Part shown: in pieces, positions 1 through 22,508 of the stretch
Position numbering within the stretch: the stretch's first letter is position 1
How the letters are laid out: every line of letters starts with the position of its first letter
Origin: Apostichopus japonicus
Taxonomy: Eukaryota; Echinodermata; Holothuroidea; Aspidochirotida; Stichopodidae
Assembly (NCBI RefSeq): GCF_037975245.1
Contig: NC_092577.1
Span: forward strand, 35,020,898-35,084,897
Reading direction: 5' to 3'
Length of the DNA stretch: 64,000 bases
Made by a program: the position numbers and the translations under genes
The notes under the pieces: generated by a model
What the model was told of the DNA's origin: nothing
Seen by the model: the letters and a program-made list of their open reading frames with translations, nothing else
The model's database searches: none

Positions 1-376
1 TTGAAGGATTAACTATAAGATGATCTCTAAAACACCATAACCTACATGTTTGAAGGCCTTAAGTTGTGGATCTTATTTCCTGTGGGCTGTGAGAGCTATT
101 GTAACAACCTAACAAGATATTACCATATTCTAAACAAATATTGTATAATACATCAACTCTTACACCAAGAAAAAATGTATGTTACACCTTAAATGGTAAT
201 TAAAATAATACGCACAAGACAAGAATTCCTATAATGTTAATACCTATGTACAAAGCAGAGATTATTGCAAACAAAATATAGCTAGGTTAATTCATAATGT
301 ACACAGCCTCTAAGATAGACAGTACCCAGATGTTAATTTAAATTTACTTAAAAAAAATATTAAATAACCTACAAAC

Positions 377-11201
<10,825 letters not shown>

Positions 11202-12440
11202 TAATTATACCATAAATTCTACACTACTGAGCTCAATCATGTTGAAAAACTAAAAATAACAATAAATAAATATTTTTACCAAAATTGTTACACTGTAGAT
11301 AATGAGGCCAATTAGGAACAACTTGGGATAAATATCAAGTGCTGCTAATAGTCAAAGAATATGGAATGCTGAAAACTGTTAACATAATTATTTTTAATAA
11401 TAAATCTGTTGTTGAAATACCAGACTTGCCAACCTCTCTTTCATAAGTAAGGAGATTTACAAACTACACACCTTAAATTTAGGAGATTAGTGGAAAAAAT
11501 AGAGGCTTTTGCCAACTAGCAAATGATTGCAATATGTCACACTAATGAAAGTGTTGCAGAAAGCAACTTACATAATGGGATTTTTTTATACAGTACAATG
11601 TCGTCTTGCAAAACAATGTGATGGTTCATGTAATCCTAACCCAGTTGAAAACATCCATGCGACTCAGTACTGATCACAAATTTGAGCAGAAAAAAGCATT
11701 TGCTGTGGGATTGCACATAAATTTCAGATAGAGAATGTGACACTGCCTTGTAAATCAGGCGACTCCCAGTAGAACAGTGAGGGTTGGTAAGCTTGTTCCC
11801 ACTACATCATGATATATACATTAGTAATTAGAACATTAAAAGTTCTGGATGGATATTTGTATAATTTTATACTCGAAGAAGTTGTAGCACATTAGTCAGG
11901 CTTTCGCATATAGTTAATATAGCCAAGCCTGAGCCAATGCCTTGTAGAACTAGTAAAGTAGTACTAATTTGAAGATTATGATCTTTATTTCGTGAAACTG
12001 GTAGTAACACTTGGTCAATCATAACTGAGCACAACAGACGGTTACTTTAAGCTGTATCAGATAAATTTTGCAACATAGTTAAACATTTGCTCTCAAAATT
12101 AGTATTTGGACTTATTTAATCAGCAACTGATTGCTAAAAAAAACTGCCATTTATCAAAATACAGTAGATCAGTCTTTTCAGACGGTTTGCTTACCCCGGA
12201 AAAAAACTGGAAGGTTTTGCAAGTATTATAGCATAGCAATAAGACAGTTTCAATTTCTGGTCACTCGTTTTTATGAATATGCATTCAGTTACCGGTGTGA
12301 AGTTAGATACTTATCATTCCCCGTTCCTCGTTCGACATTCGCGAATGAGTAACTGCTACCTATTCAGTTGCGTATTCGACAATGGTATCGACGTAACACC
12401 TCTGGCAAGACAAAAGCTTTCTTACAAGATGTTCAACATT
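11202..12440. other. No recognisable gene
   Basis: AT-rich DNA upstream of the candidate first exon of the pseudouridine gene. It should contain that gene's promoter, but I see no clear TATA box, CpG-rich patch or other element that fixes a start site. Confidence 0.4.
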
Positions 12441-12454
12441 TGGTCGTGGAAAGA

Positions 12455-13935
12455 GGTTTATCTATGGCCCATGGGTCATATGAGCTCTAATGACTATGTA
12501 GAAGGGTACCATAATGCATCTTGCCCGGTCCAAATAGTTCTTGACCAACTAAAATGACTAGTACTTCATCAGTTCTTAAATTAATGTAAACAAATTACTT
12601 TAGGCCCTAATCAAGACTAGCACGCCTTGGACCACCTTACCAATGGGTCATATGAATTCTTAACACATTGTAGAAGTGTACCATAATGCGTCTTGCCCGG
12701 TCCAAAGAGTGCTTGACCAATTAAAATCACCATTAAATCAACATTTATTAAAGTAAATGTAACGGGAACTGAAATAAAAACATTTTGGCCCTAATCAAAA
12801 CCAGCACGCCTTGGACCGCCTAACCAATGGGTCATAGGAAGTCTAAGGACATTGTAGAAGAGTACCACAATGCGTCTTGCCCGGTCCAAAGAGTGCTTGA
12901 ACAATTAAAATGACCATCAAATCATTACTTCTTAAATGAGTAAAATGGGACAACGAAAAAGCTTTGGGCCCTAATCCATGCAGCACGCCTTGGATCACCA
13001 AACCGATAGTTAACATGAACTCTAAAGACATTGTAGAAGAGTACCATAATGCGTCTTGCCCGGTCCAAAGAGTGCTTGACCAATTTAAATGACCACTAAA
13101 TCATTCCTTTTTAATGAGTGAAACGGGACCACGAAAAAGCTTTGGGCCCTAATCCATGCAGCACGCCTTGGATCACCAAACCGATGGTTAACATGAACTC
13201 GAATGGCAGAAGGGTACCATAATGCGTCTTGCCCGGTCCAAAGAGTGCTTGACCAATTAAACTGACCACTAAATCATCACTTCGTTAATTAATGTAAATG
13301 GATCTCCCAACATCTTTAGGCCCCAGTCAAGATCAGCACGCCTTGGATCACCAAACCAATGGGTAACATGAACTCTAAGGACATTGAAGAAGAGTACCAC
13401 AATGCGTCTTACCCGGTCCAAAGAGTGCTTGACCAATTTAAATGACCACTAAATCATTACTTCTTTAATGAGTATAACGGGACCACGGAAAAGCTTTGGG
13501 CCCTAATCCATGCAGCACGCCTTGGATCACCAAACCGATGGTTAACATGAACTCCAAGGACATTATAGAAGAGTACCACAATGCGTCTTGCCCGGTCCAA
13601 AGAGTACTTGACCAATTAAACTGACCACTAAATCATCACTACGTTCATGTATGTAAATGGACCTGCAAAAATCTTTAGGCCCCAGTCAAGACCAGCACGC
13701 CTTGGACCACCTAACCAATGGGTCATAGGAAGTCCAAGGACATTGTAGAAGGGTACCATAATGCGTCTTGCCCGGTCCAAAGAGTGCTTTACCAATTTAA
13801 ATGACCACTAAATAATTACTTTTTCAATGACTGAAACGGGACCACGAAAACGCTTTGAGCCCTAATCCATGCAGCACGCCTTGGACCACCCAACCAATGG
13901 GTCATATGAACGCTAATGACATTGTAGAAGGGTTC
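12455..13935. repeat. ~180-bp tandem repeat array (about 8 copies)
   Basis: The marker cttgcccggtccaa recurs near 12518, 12692, 12874, 13056, 13228, 13410, 13589 and 13768, a spacing of about 172-182 bp. Each unit also carries cagcacgccttgga, aatgggtcata and gtagaagggtacc. Divergence between copies is noticeable (roughly 10-20% by eye). No gene is visible. Confidence 0.85.
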
Positions 13936-13939
13936 CATA

Positions 13940-15820
13940 AAGGTACCTTCCAATCAAAAATGTCAATGGGTTGACACCCGAGTGAGCTTTGTGTGTTCAG
14001 TTATACAAGGTCAAAGTTAATTTTCAGACATTTAATCCAATAACCTCCAGTGCCCAGGTGTGACAGGGTTGATATTTTGGGACAAGTTGCAAATGGTATA
14101 GGGGAATATTTTCAAGCTTAACGGTCATGTGATCCAAGGTCAACAAAGGTCAATTAATGTTAAAAAACTAGTATTTTGGGGGAGAAAATGGGCAAAGAAA
14201 AAAAAGTTTGAATTTTTATAGTTTTGATGCTATATTCACGTCTCACCAATCAAAAATGTAAATGAGTTGACCCCAGGTGACCTTTGTGTGTTAAGTTATA
14301 CAAGGTCAAAGTATATTTTCAGACATTTAGTGCAATAACTCCCAGTGCTAAGGTGTGACACGGTTGATATTTTGGGACAAGTTGCGAATGATATAGGGGA
14401 ACATTTTCAAACTTAACAGTCATGTGATCCAAGGTCACCAAAGGTCAATTAATGATAAAAAATAACTAGTATTTTTGCGAAAACTTGAGAACAAATTGTC
14501 CGTTAAGCCCGGGTCACATCTGCGCGATTCAACACGCAATTCAACTCGCAACTAAAATCACGTGAATCAGAAAAGTTGCTTCAAAGAAGTTGCGCTGATT
14601 AGGACATTGCTCTATTGCAAATCGACGGCGCAACTTTTATTGCGCGACAAGTTGATACCCGTGTCTAACTACGCGATTCAACCTTCAATTGTATTGCTAG
14701 TTGAATCGCGTGTTGAATCGCGCAGATGTGACCCGGGCTTAAGGGTTGGGAGTTGCTTCAATGTAATCCAATTGCCGACCCGCATCTGGGTGACCTTTGA
14801 CCTCAATTTTACCTCTGGTGACCTTTACGTATTTTGGGGATTTTCACAGTTTCGATGCTATTTTCAGATGTCAAAGGTACCTTCTGATCATAAATGTCAA
14901 TGGGTTGACCCCTGTGTGACCTTTGTGTGCAAAGTTATACATGGTCAAAGTTAATTTTCAGACATTTAATGCAATAACTCCCAGTTCCAAGGTGTGACAT
15001 GGTTGATATTTTTGGACAAGTTGCAAATGGTAGAGGGGAATATTTTCAAACTTAACGGTCATGTGATCCGAGGTCACCAAAGTCAATTAATGATAAAAAA
15101 CTAGTATTTTGGGGGGAGCAAATGGGCAAAGAAGAAAATTTTTGAATTTGTATAGTTTGATGCTATATTCACTTCTCACCGATCAAAAACTTCCCATGAG
15201 TTGACCCAAGGTGACCTTTGTGAGTTCAGTTATATGAGGTCAAAGTTAATCTTCAGACATTTAGTGCAATAACTCCCATGTTAAAAAAATAGGATTTTGG
15301 GGGGGAAAATGGGCACAGAAAAAGTGTTTGAATTTTTATAGTTTTGATGCTCTATTTAGGTCTCACCGATCAAAAATGTCAATTGGTTGACCTCCGGGTG
15401 ACCTTTGTGTGTGAAGTTATGTATACAAGTTCAAATTTAATTTTTAGACATTTAATGCAATTAAATCCCAATGCCAAGATGTGACACGGTTGATATTTTG
15501 GGACAAGTTGTGAATGGGGTGGTGGAACATTTTCAAACTTAACTTAACCAATGTTATCATATCTGTTGACCCGCTTGTAGGTGATTTTATATTTCTTACA
15601 TTTTCGACGCCATATTCAGATCTCAAAAGTGCATTTTGATCAAAAATACGATCACAATTTGTGATCACAAAAGTGTTGGATATAGTGTTGGTTACTTTAT
15701 GGGTACATGTAGGACCACAATTACTTGACTATTTGAGCCCAATCTTGCTTGATAATATTATGTGTATGGTCATATACCCCTACCCAAAGAACCACAGTGC
15801 CCTTGGGCTGTTGTTCACAT
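13940..15820. repeat. Block of diverged ~300-bp repeats (family A, first block)
   Basis: Recurring phrases are aaaaatgtcaatgggttgac, gaggtcaaagttaattttc, aataactcccagtgccaagg, ggttgatattttgggacaag and gtgatccgaggtcaccaaag. Units are diverged and partly truncated. The last ~215 bp (15,600-15,816) match 18,449-18,655, which marks the 3' end of a dispersed element. Confidence 0.8.
14507..14738. mobile_element. 232-bp palindromic MITE with TTAA target duplication
   Basis: Starts gcccgggtcacatctgcgcg and ends with its reverse complement cgcgcagatgtgacccgggc. Further inverted matches to cgcgattcaacacg run inward. It is flanked by TTAA at 14503-14506 and 14739-14742. Sibling repeats at 16,914 and 17,868 read tgtccgttagggttggg across the same site without the insert. 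TTAA duplication is typical of piggyBac- or Kolobok-type transposition. Confidence 0.85.
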
Positions 15821-16089
15821 TTGTTACCTATTAGCCATGGAATCACGGCTTCTCTCAAACTCTAGGTGTTTCTATAACAGCCAATACTTGTACAGTAGGA
15901 GGCCACAGGAGAGATGCCAACATTTCTGCCATGAGCGATGTCAGAGTTTTATAGTTAACTCAATACCTTAAGCCCAACTCATTTCTTTGTAAAAAAGAGG
16001 GGTACACATTTTCCAATCTGATGAAGTCATGAAGTCAAAAATTATTATCTGAGTTTGGATTAGTTTAATATATATTTTTTTCTATAAAG

Positions 16090-16185
16090 GTACCCATCGT
16101 GAAACTGACAGATGCCTTCACTCAGATTCGGGTTGATATCAGCTTTAATGTCAAAACCACCACAGAATGTGCCGAGCTTATTGAG
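16090..16185 (+). CDS. Exon of a TENT4/Trf4-like non-canonical poly(A) polymerase (nucleotidyltransferase domain)
   Basis: Encodes 32 residues, VPIVKLTDAFTQIRVDISFN VKTTTECAELIE, between an AAAG acceptor and a GTGAGC donor, phase 0 on both sides. The VPIxKLTD...VDISFN block matches the part of the TENT4 (PAPD5/PAPD7, yeast Trf4) nucleotidyltransferase domain that carries the third catalytic aspartate (VDISF). These enzymes add short, sometimes mixed, A tails to nuclear RNAs and mRNAs. The upstream exon with the GS...DxD site is not recognisable between 11.2 and 16.1 kb. The locus may be a fragment (see findings). Confidence 0.78.
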
Positions 16186-16338
16186 GTGAGCTATATGAAA
16201 CAGTTGAATGTAGTTTGCGCTGTCACATTTTTAAAAATTGTTCCAAAGAGAAGAGAATTGCAAAGTAGGTTTGTTAAATTGACCAGTGACCATAAAGTTG
16301 TGGAACTGATGGGAAATGGAGTGACTTTGGTGTAATTT

Positions 16339-16467
16339 GGAGAGTAGAGGTAAGTAATTATTTACTTCACTCCTCTCTTACCTGTCTCCAACTACATTAA
16401 CGCATTTTCCGAGTCTTTCAGACGCCACTGGTAAATTACGTTAGTGTAGTTGGAGACAGGTAAGTAT
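16339..16467. repeat. Two adjacent hairpins (inverted repeats)
   Basis: 16,339-16,378: gagagtagaggtaagtaa pairs with ttacttcactcctctc. 16,379-16,467: ttacctgtctccaactacat pairs with atgtagttggagacaggtaa with one mismatch beyond, around a loop of about 40 nt. Likely a small foldback MITE just downstream of the poly(A)-polymerase exon. Confidence 0.65.
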
Positions 16468-16514
16468 CGTCGTTAGAAAATACCCAAACCATTAAGTTTT
16501 GGATTTTTTATCCT

Positions 16515-18655
16515 TTTTGGTTCCTTGCTTTAGCAAAAGGAACCTATGCAGTCAGGTTGGCGTGTGTGTGTATGTGTGTGTGTGTCTGTGACACTTGCTT
16601 GGGTACGCTCTATCTCAATAAGGGAATGTTGGATTGAGGCCAAACTTGGACTATAGATCCGCCATATGGAGAAGGTGTGCCCTATTTTTTTTTGGTGCCC
16701 ACAAAGGTCACCAAAGGTCAGTTATGGTCCAAAAACGGAAAATATTAAAACTGCAATAACTCCCAGTGCCAATGTGCGACAAGGTTGATATTTTGGGACA
16801 AGTTGTAAACTAGTTAGGGGAACATTTTCAAACTTAACGGTCATGTAATCCGAGGTCACCAAAGGTCAATTAATGATAAAAAACTAGTATTTTTGCGATA
16901 ACTTGAGAACGAAATGTCCGTTAGGGTTGGGAGTTGCTTCAATGTCATCCAATTGTCGACACGCATGTGGGTGACCCTTGACCTCAATTTGACCTCTGGT
17001 GACCTTTACGTGTTTTGGGGGATTTTTACAGTTTTGATGCTATTTTCAGATGTCAAAGGTACCTTCTGATTATAAATGTCAATAGGTTGACCCCGTGTGA
17101 CCTTTATGTGCGAAGTTATATGGGGTCAAAGTTTTTCGGTCGGAGTTAGGATGGTTGTACAGACTTATCGTTTTGTTTTTTGGAATCAGGAGATTAAACT
17201 ACATCTGAATCCAAGGTCAAAAGGTCAAAGGTCACATTAGAAAAAATGTGCTTATTTTGGGGGGAAACGAGCAAAAAAGAAAATGTTTGGTTTTGATGCT
17301 AGATTTGGATATCAAAGGTACCTTCCGATCAAAAATGTCAATTGGTTGACACTCGTGTGACCTTCGTGTGCGAAGTTATACGAGGTCAAAGTTAATTTTC
17401 AGACATTTAATGCAATAACTCCCAGTTCCAAGGTGATATATGGTTGATATTTTTGGACAAGTTGCAAATGGTATAGGGGAATATTTTCAAACTTAACGGT
17501 CATGTGATCCGAGGTCACCAAAGGTCAATTAATGTTAAAAAACTAGTATTTTGGAGGTAGAAAATGGGCAAAGAAAAAAATGTTTGAATTAGTATAGTTT
17601 GATGCTCTATTTAGGTCTCATCAATCAAAAATTTTAATAAGTTGACCCAAGGTGACCTTTGTATGTTAAGTTATATGAGGTCAAAGTTAATCTTCAGACA
17701 TTTAGTGTAATAACTCCCAGTGCCAAGGTGTTACACAGTTGATATTTTGAGACAAGTTGCAAATGGTATAGGGAAATATTTTCAAACTTAACGGTCATGT
17801 GATCCGAGGTCACCAAAGGTCAATTAATGATAAAAAACTAGTTTTTTGGCGATAACTTGAGAACGAATTGTCCGTTAGGGTTGGAAATTGCTTCAATGTA
17901 ATCCAATTGTCAACCCGCATCTGGATGACCTTTGACCTCAATTTGACCTATGGTGACCTTTACTTGTTTTGGGGATTTTTACAGTTTCGATGCTATTTTC
18001 AGATGTCAAAGGTACCTTCTGATCATTAATGTCAATAGGTTGACCCCCGTGGGACCTTCGTTTGCAAAGTTTTTAATGTTAAAAATTAATTAATGTTAAA
18101 AAAACTAGTATTTTGGGGGGGGGGGGGGGGAAATGGGTAAAGAAAAAATGTTTGAATTTTTACAGTTTTGATGCTCTATTTAGGTCTCACCGATCAGAAA
18201 GGTCAATTGGTTGACCTCCGGGTGACCTTTGTGTGTGTAGTTATGTATACAAGTTCAAAGTTAATTTTTAGACATTTAATGCAATTAAATGCCAATGCCA
18301 CGGTTGATATTTTGGGACAAGTTGTGAATGGGGTGGTGGAACATTTTCAAATTTCACGGTCATGTCATCTGTGGTCACCAATGTTATCATATCTGTTGAC
18401 CTGCTTGTAGATGACCTAACAGTATATCTCTTACATTTTCGACGCCATGTTCAGATCTCAAAAGTGCTTTTTGATCATAATCCGATCACAATTTGTGATC
18501 ACAAAAGTGTTGGCTATACTGTTGGTTACTTTATGGGTACATGTAGGACCACAATTACTTGACTATTTGAGCCCAATCTTGCTTGATAATACTATGTGTA
18601 TTGTCATATACCCCTATGCAATGAACCACAGTGCCCTTGGGCTCTTGTTAGGTCT
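16515..18655. repeat. Dispersed ~2.1-kb repeat built of ~300-bp diverged units (family A, second block)
   Basis: Begins with the hairpin ggttccttgctttagcaaaaggaacc followed by a (TG)n stretch. It continues with the same tcaaaggtcacc / ttgatattttgggacaag units as 13.9-15.8 kb. It ends with the 3' module (ctcaaaagtgc ... accacagtgcccttgggct) shared with 15,600-15,816. A poly-G run lies at 18,115-18,130. No coding capacity is credible. Confidence 0.7.
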
Positions 18656-18777
18656 GAGAACAGTTGAGGAAGCTCTTCTAGTTTATGACAACCACAACCA
18701 CAACTACATTACTGCAACTCTACTAAGGAAATAATTCCACCTCTGTTTGTGGCTATAGACATCAGTAAGCTGCCTTT

Positions 18778-20560
18778 TTGATTCCTTGCCTGAAGGCTCA
18801 AGGAATCTATGTGATGCTGATTGCGTGTGTGTGTGCGTGCGTGCGTGCGTTTGTTTTGTATTCTGACCGAGGACTTGAACAAAACAATTTCAGGTCCTCG
18901 GTTGTGATTTCTAAAGAATCACCACGTCCTCGGAAGATTTCTATTGTATGGGGTACTGTTAAGGTTATGGTATGTGGATTTGAACAATGGAAAATACAAT
19001 GGGGTCCTCGGTCTGAATGTAATACAAACATGTGTGTGTGTGTGCATTTGTTTTGTATTTGACCAAGGACTTGAACAAAAGAATCCTCGGTTGTGATATC
19101 TAAAGAATCACCACGTCCTCGGAAGAATTCTATTGTATGGGGTATTGTTAAGGTAAGGGTACGTGGACTTGAACAACTGAAAATACAATGGGGTCCTCGG
19201 TCTGAATGTAATACAAACATGTGCATGTCTGTGTGTGTGTGACGCCCTTGGCTTGTGATTATAGGCGTAGGAGGCGGGGGGCTGGGGGCTGCAGCCCCCC
19301 CAACCAAAATTTTTGGTGAAAATTCGGGCAATATGCTGAGAATTTTTCGGGCACCTACTGAAAGAAGAATAATTTGCAATGTGTTTTTCATTTTTTGGGG
19401 GGTGAAAATTCGGGCAATATGCTGAGAATTTTTCGGGCACCTACTGAAAGAAGAATAACTTGCAATGTGTTTTTCATTTTTTTGGGGGGTGAAAATTCGG
19501 GCAATATGCTGAGAATTTTTCGGGCACCTACGGAAAGAAGAATAATTTGCAATGTGTTTTTCAATGGTTAAACTGATATTATTATTATCGTTATTATTGT
19601 AACGACTTCCCCAATAATTATAACCAATATGGAAGGGTAATAACAGGGAAAATAAAACCAAAATTTTTGCGCGCTTCGCGCGCATTTAACACCTTATTGT
19701 GCATGTCATATAGGCATTCATCGGTTATCGGCATGTGATGTAATAACCGATGAATGCCTATATGATAGCACATTAAAGCAGCATTTTGCGTCCTTTTCTA
19801 TGATTTTTCTCAACCGCACTGACTCCACTATGCCATAACGACATACATAACTAGCTTATCTATTTATATCTTACTTCAAATGGTGGCATAAAAGTCGAAA
19901 AATTTGCAACTTTCAACTTTGTTTTCTCCAAGATATTTTCTTGGCTAATATCTTAGTTTGCTGTTTTGTGATTGATATATGTAAAAAACTGGATGGATAT
20001 ATCAAAAAAGTAGAAAACGGCGACCAAACGCAAAATGCTGCTTTAAGATGTTGAACGCGCGCGTAGCGCGCGAAAAATTTTGGTTATATTTTTCGGGCAA
20101 GTCGTTACAGCCCCCCCAAATCAAATCAGGCTCCTACGCCTATATGCTTGTGAACACAATAACTCAACAAGTTGGATTGAAGTCATACTTGGTACATATA
20201 TGCGCCATACTGAGTAGATGAACCTTTTTAATTTTGGTGCTCATCTCAAGAATATTAATGAGGTCACAGGGTCAAATGAAAACATTTTCAGAATTGAATC
20301 ATACTTTGTGTGAAGGTGTTGGTAGATAGCAGGTACATGGTAATGTATCTTCAATGTGATATTATGCACATTTATTAGTGGGCATGGCTTTAGTTGATTT
20401 TTGCTAAAAATAGCTTGTAAATATGGTAAGTTAACATATTTAGTAGGTATGTCCACAGTCAGTGAAAGAACCTTGCCGATCAATTTAATCAACAATGACG
20501 AAAGCATGGGATTATAATCTCAATTAGCAAGGAATCACAATAAGCCTACTGGCTTTCTGG
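18778..20560. repeat. Related dispersed repeat, split by an inserted element
   Basis: Starts with another hairpin head (gattccttgcctgaaggctcaaggaatc) plus a GTGTG tract. Two tandem ~210-bp units with gtcctcggttgtgat and ggtcctcggtctgaatg follow. After the insertion at 19,259-20,145 it resumes (aataactcaacaagttgg) and ends tagcaaggaatcacaataagcc near 20,550. Head and tail carry complementary ttccttgc/gcaaggaa. Confidence 0.55.
19259..20145. mobile_element. Non-autonomous hAT-like element (887 bp)
   Basis: Bounded by direct 8-bp repeats GCTTGTGA (19251-19258 and 20146-20153), with ends ttataggcgtaggagg and aggctcctacgcctatat. Inside are three tandem ~87-bp repeats starting ggtgaaaattcgggcaat (19,313; 19,401; 19,488). 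A second inverted pair follows (tgtaacgactt.../...aagtcgttaca, 19,597-20,108), and a 22-bp perfect hairpin catataggcattcatcggtt with its complement at 19,707-19,776. A second copy of the family begins at 45,992. Confidence 0.8.
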
Positions 20561-20651
20561 TCTAATTTGGGTGGGATTTTTTTGTTTAGTCCAGACTTGA
20601 TCCCATAATCTCTTTTATTGAATTGTGAAGTTTTCTCCTCTTTCTCTACAG

Positions 20652-20844
20652 TTACATGTTCCCCCAGAACCAATCAATTATGGCGGTCTCTTGCTTGAAT
20701 TCTTTGAGCTGTATGGCGTCAACTTCAACTATTTCAAAACAGGAATTACTGTCGAAAATGGCGGTAGTTACTTTCCCAAAGAGGATGCCTCTTTTATGAC
20801 CGACCGCTTTAGCCTACTCTGTTTAAAGGATCCACTCAATAATG
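20652..20844 (+). CDS. Exon of a TENT4/Trf4-like poly(A) polymerase (PAP-associated domain)
   Basis: Follows a pyrimidine-rich acceptor (tctttctctacag) and ends at GTAAGT. It encodes LHVPPEPINYGGLLLEFFEL, then YGVNFNYFKTGITVENGGSY and a segment ending LCLKDPLNN. The NYGxLLxEFFELYGxxFNYxKTGI...GGSY motif is characteristic of the PAP-associated domain of TENT4/Trf4. The phase-0 start should follow an exon ending at the SFLQ position, which I cannot find between 16,186 and 20,651. No later TENT4 exon is visible in the rest of the window. Confidence 0.8.
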
Positions 20845-21586
20845 GTAAGTCCAATTTACACTCCCCCTTTTTTTCCATGCACTCTTTTTCTGTCCTCTAT
20901 ACAAGAAGTCTCCTCCATCTCCTTGCTCACCAGACTTATACCAAGTCTGTATCTCTCTAGCTTTATGTGACAGTTCCTGTATATAGCTAGAGCCATTGTC
21001 ACACCTCAGCAGTAGGAATAAGATTTCTTTGTACGAACTGTGTCGATAGCTGCTAGCAATTCCTACAAATATAAATTGAAATAAAATAAAACCGTTAACA
21101 AACTGCTTATCCACTAGAGAGCCTGTGTAAAAGTAAGTTGGCTTGAAAGAGAAAGAGAGGATTAATCCCATTTTTGTCCCTCAACTGTTTATCTCCCACC
21201 TCTCCTCTTCCCCTGTTGGTTTCTTTCTTCTCTCCATCCCTTGTCTACTAATCCCCTTACATCTATCTCATTGTGTTCACCATGCTCATTAACCTGTCTG
21301 TTTTCTGTGTGTGTTTTTGTCCCTTCTGTTACTGTAACTTGTCATTTAGCCTTTGAAGAAGATCCTGCTAGGATCGAAACGTCAGGCCAACTTACTTTTA
21401 CACAAATATAAATTGAGAAAGATATCAATATTAAGAAAAAAAGGTGACCTTTCAGATCATCATCTTTATTGCCCCCGATATGCTATTGTTATACTAGTTA
21501 GAATGTTGAAAGAATGATGGGATTTATTTGATTTTAGGCTGTATTGTAAAATCTACAGGTTTCTTATGGGAATCTCCATGTTAATA
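20845..21586. other. No gene recognised; Penelope-like remnant possible
   Basis: Non-coding by inspection. gtgtaaaagtaagttggc (about 21,125-21,142) and gccaacttacttttacac (about 21,388-21,405) form an inverted pair around a hammerhead-like motif described separately. Confidence 0.4.
21352..21394 (+). ncRNA. Hammerhead-like motif of the Penelope-element type (degenerate)
   Basis: ttgaagaa, a 5-bp stem gatcc/ggatc with loop tgcta, then gaaacgtc. This is the arrangement of a hammerhead core (CUGANGA, stem II, GAAAC) as found in terminal regions of Penelope-like retroelements. The first core base (C3) appears as T, so activity is doubtful. No reverse transcriptase is visible nearby. Confidence 0.35.
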
Positions 21587-21594
21587 ATTACAGT

Positions 21595-22369
21595 CATGGA
21601 CGGCGATCATGGAAGGGACATGTCCCCCATTATTTGGTGGCATAGTTTTTTGTGTGGCTATAAATAGAAAATAATGTGTGAGATCATTTATCCAAATCAT
21701 ATTTGGCAGTGGCTTAAACTCATCCAACACATGCTGCATGAGGTCAATGACTCCTCTCGAGCATATTTTTTGTATTTTTTATGATATTGAAGTTTTATAG
21801 TAGCTGTTATAACAGGTTTTAATATTTGTACACCAATAAATTAACTGTGTCTGAATTTTCGAAAATTCCCTGACCAACATTCTTGATCATGCTTCCCTCT
21901 ACTCGTGCAATTTTGATCAGTCTGTTAGGGGTTGAAGGTTTTTTTTTCTATATTGGTTGTCCATAGATGAAATTTTGTACAACATTATGGGTATATTTTG
22001 AAGTAAATTTATTATTCAAATTCTGAACAAATAATGGGCTTAAAAGTTAAAACCTTGAAAAGTGGGGCTGATGGGTATTGCGGGCCGTTAGGTAGTATTA
22101 CATACAAAAGCAATGATCCACAGGAGATGCGATGAGGTTGAACATGATGTGCGTCTGGTGACAATCTTGAAACAGGTTATGGATGGAAAAAACTATTGGG
22201 AAATACTTGGTTCCCAGGCAGAACCGCAAAAGTGTTCATCTGGTTGGTCATTTTCAAGCCCAAGTGCCATTTCCTGTGATCTGAGGGGCTATCGAAACCA
22301 GAAATTTTCTTGTACGCTCTGCTTTGATAGTAATTCGCACCCCCGGATTAGAAAATCCTGGATATATGC

Positions 22370-22400
<31 letters not shown>

Positions 22401-22508
22401 AGACGTAACAAAGCGCATGAACAATTTGGGTGATGAAAGTTGCTACGCGCCTGCACCAAAGCAAGTGTCCCCCCCCCCCCCAATATTTGAAACAAATCGC
22501 CGCCCCTG
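21595..22508. mobile_element. Non-autonomous hAT element (914 bp)
   Basis: Ends catggacggcgatcatgg and atttgaaacaaatcgccgcccctg. The flanks attacagt (21587-21594) and attacatt (22509-22516) are an 8-bp target duplication with one mismatch. It carries a degraded copy of the conserved subterminal module at about 22,228-22,335 and a TA microsatellite at 22,369-22,396. No transposase. Confidence 0.75.

Noticed and set aside
12131-12557. Overlapping frames upstream of the tandem array as a missing TENT4 exon
   Set aside because: Neither contains the GS...DxD or flanking motifs of the nucleotidyltransferase domain.
18807-19685. A 292-codon minus-strand frame, the longest uninterrupted one in the window
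   Set aside because: It runs across two tandem repeat families and a transposon boundary at 19,259; the protein is repeat-derived without a domain.
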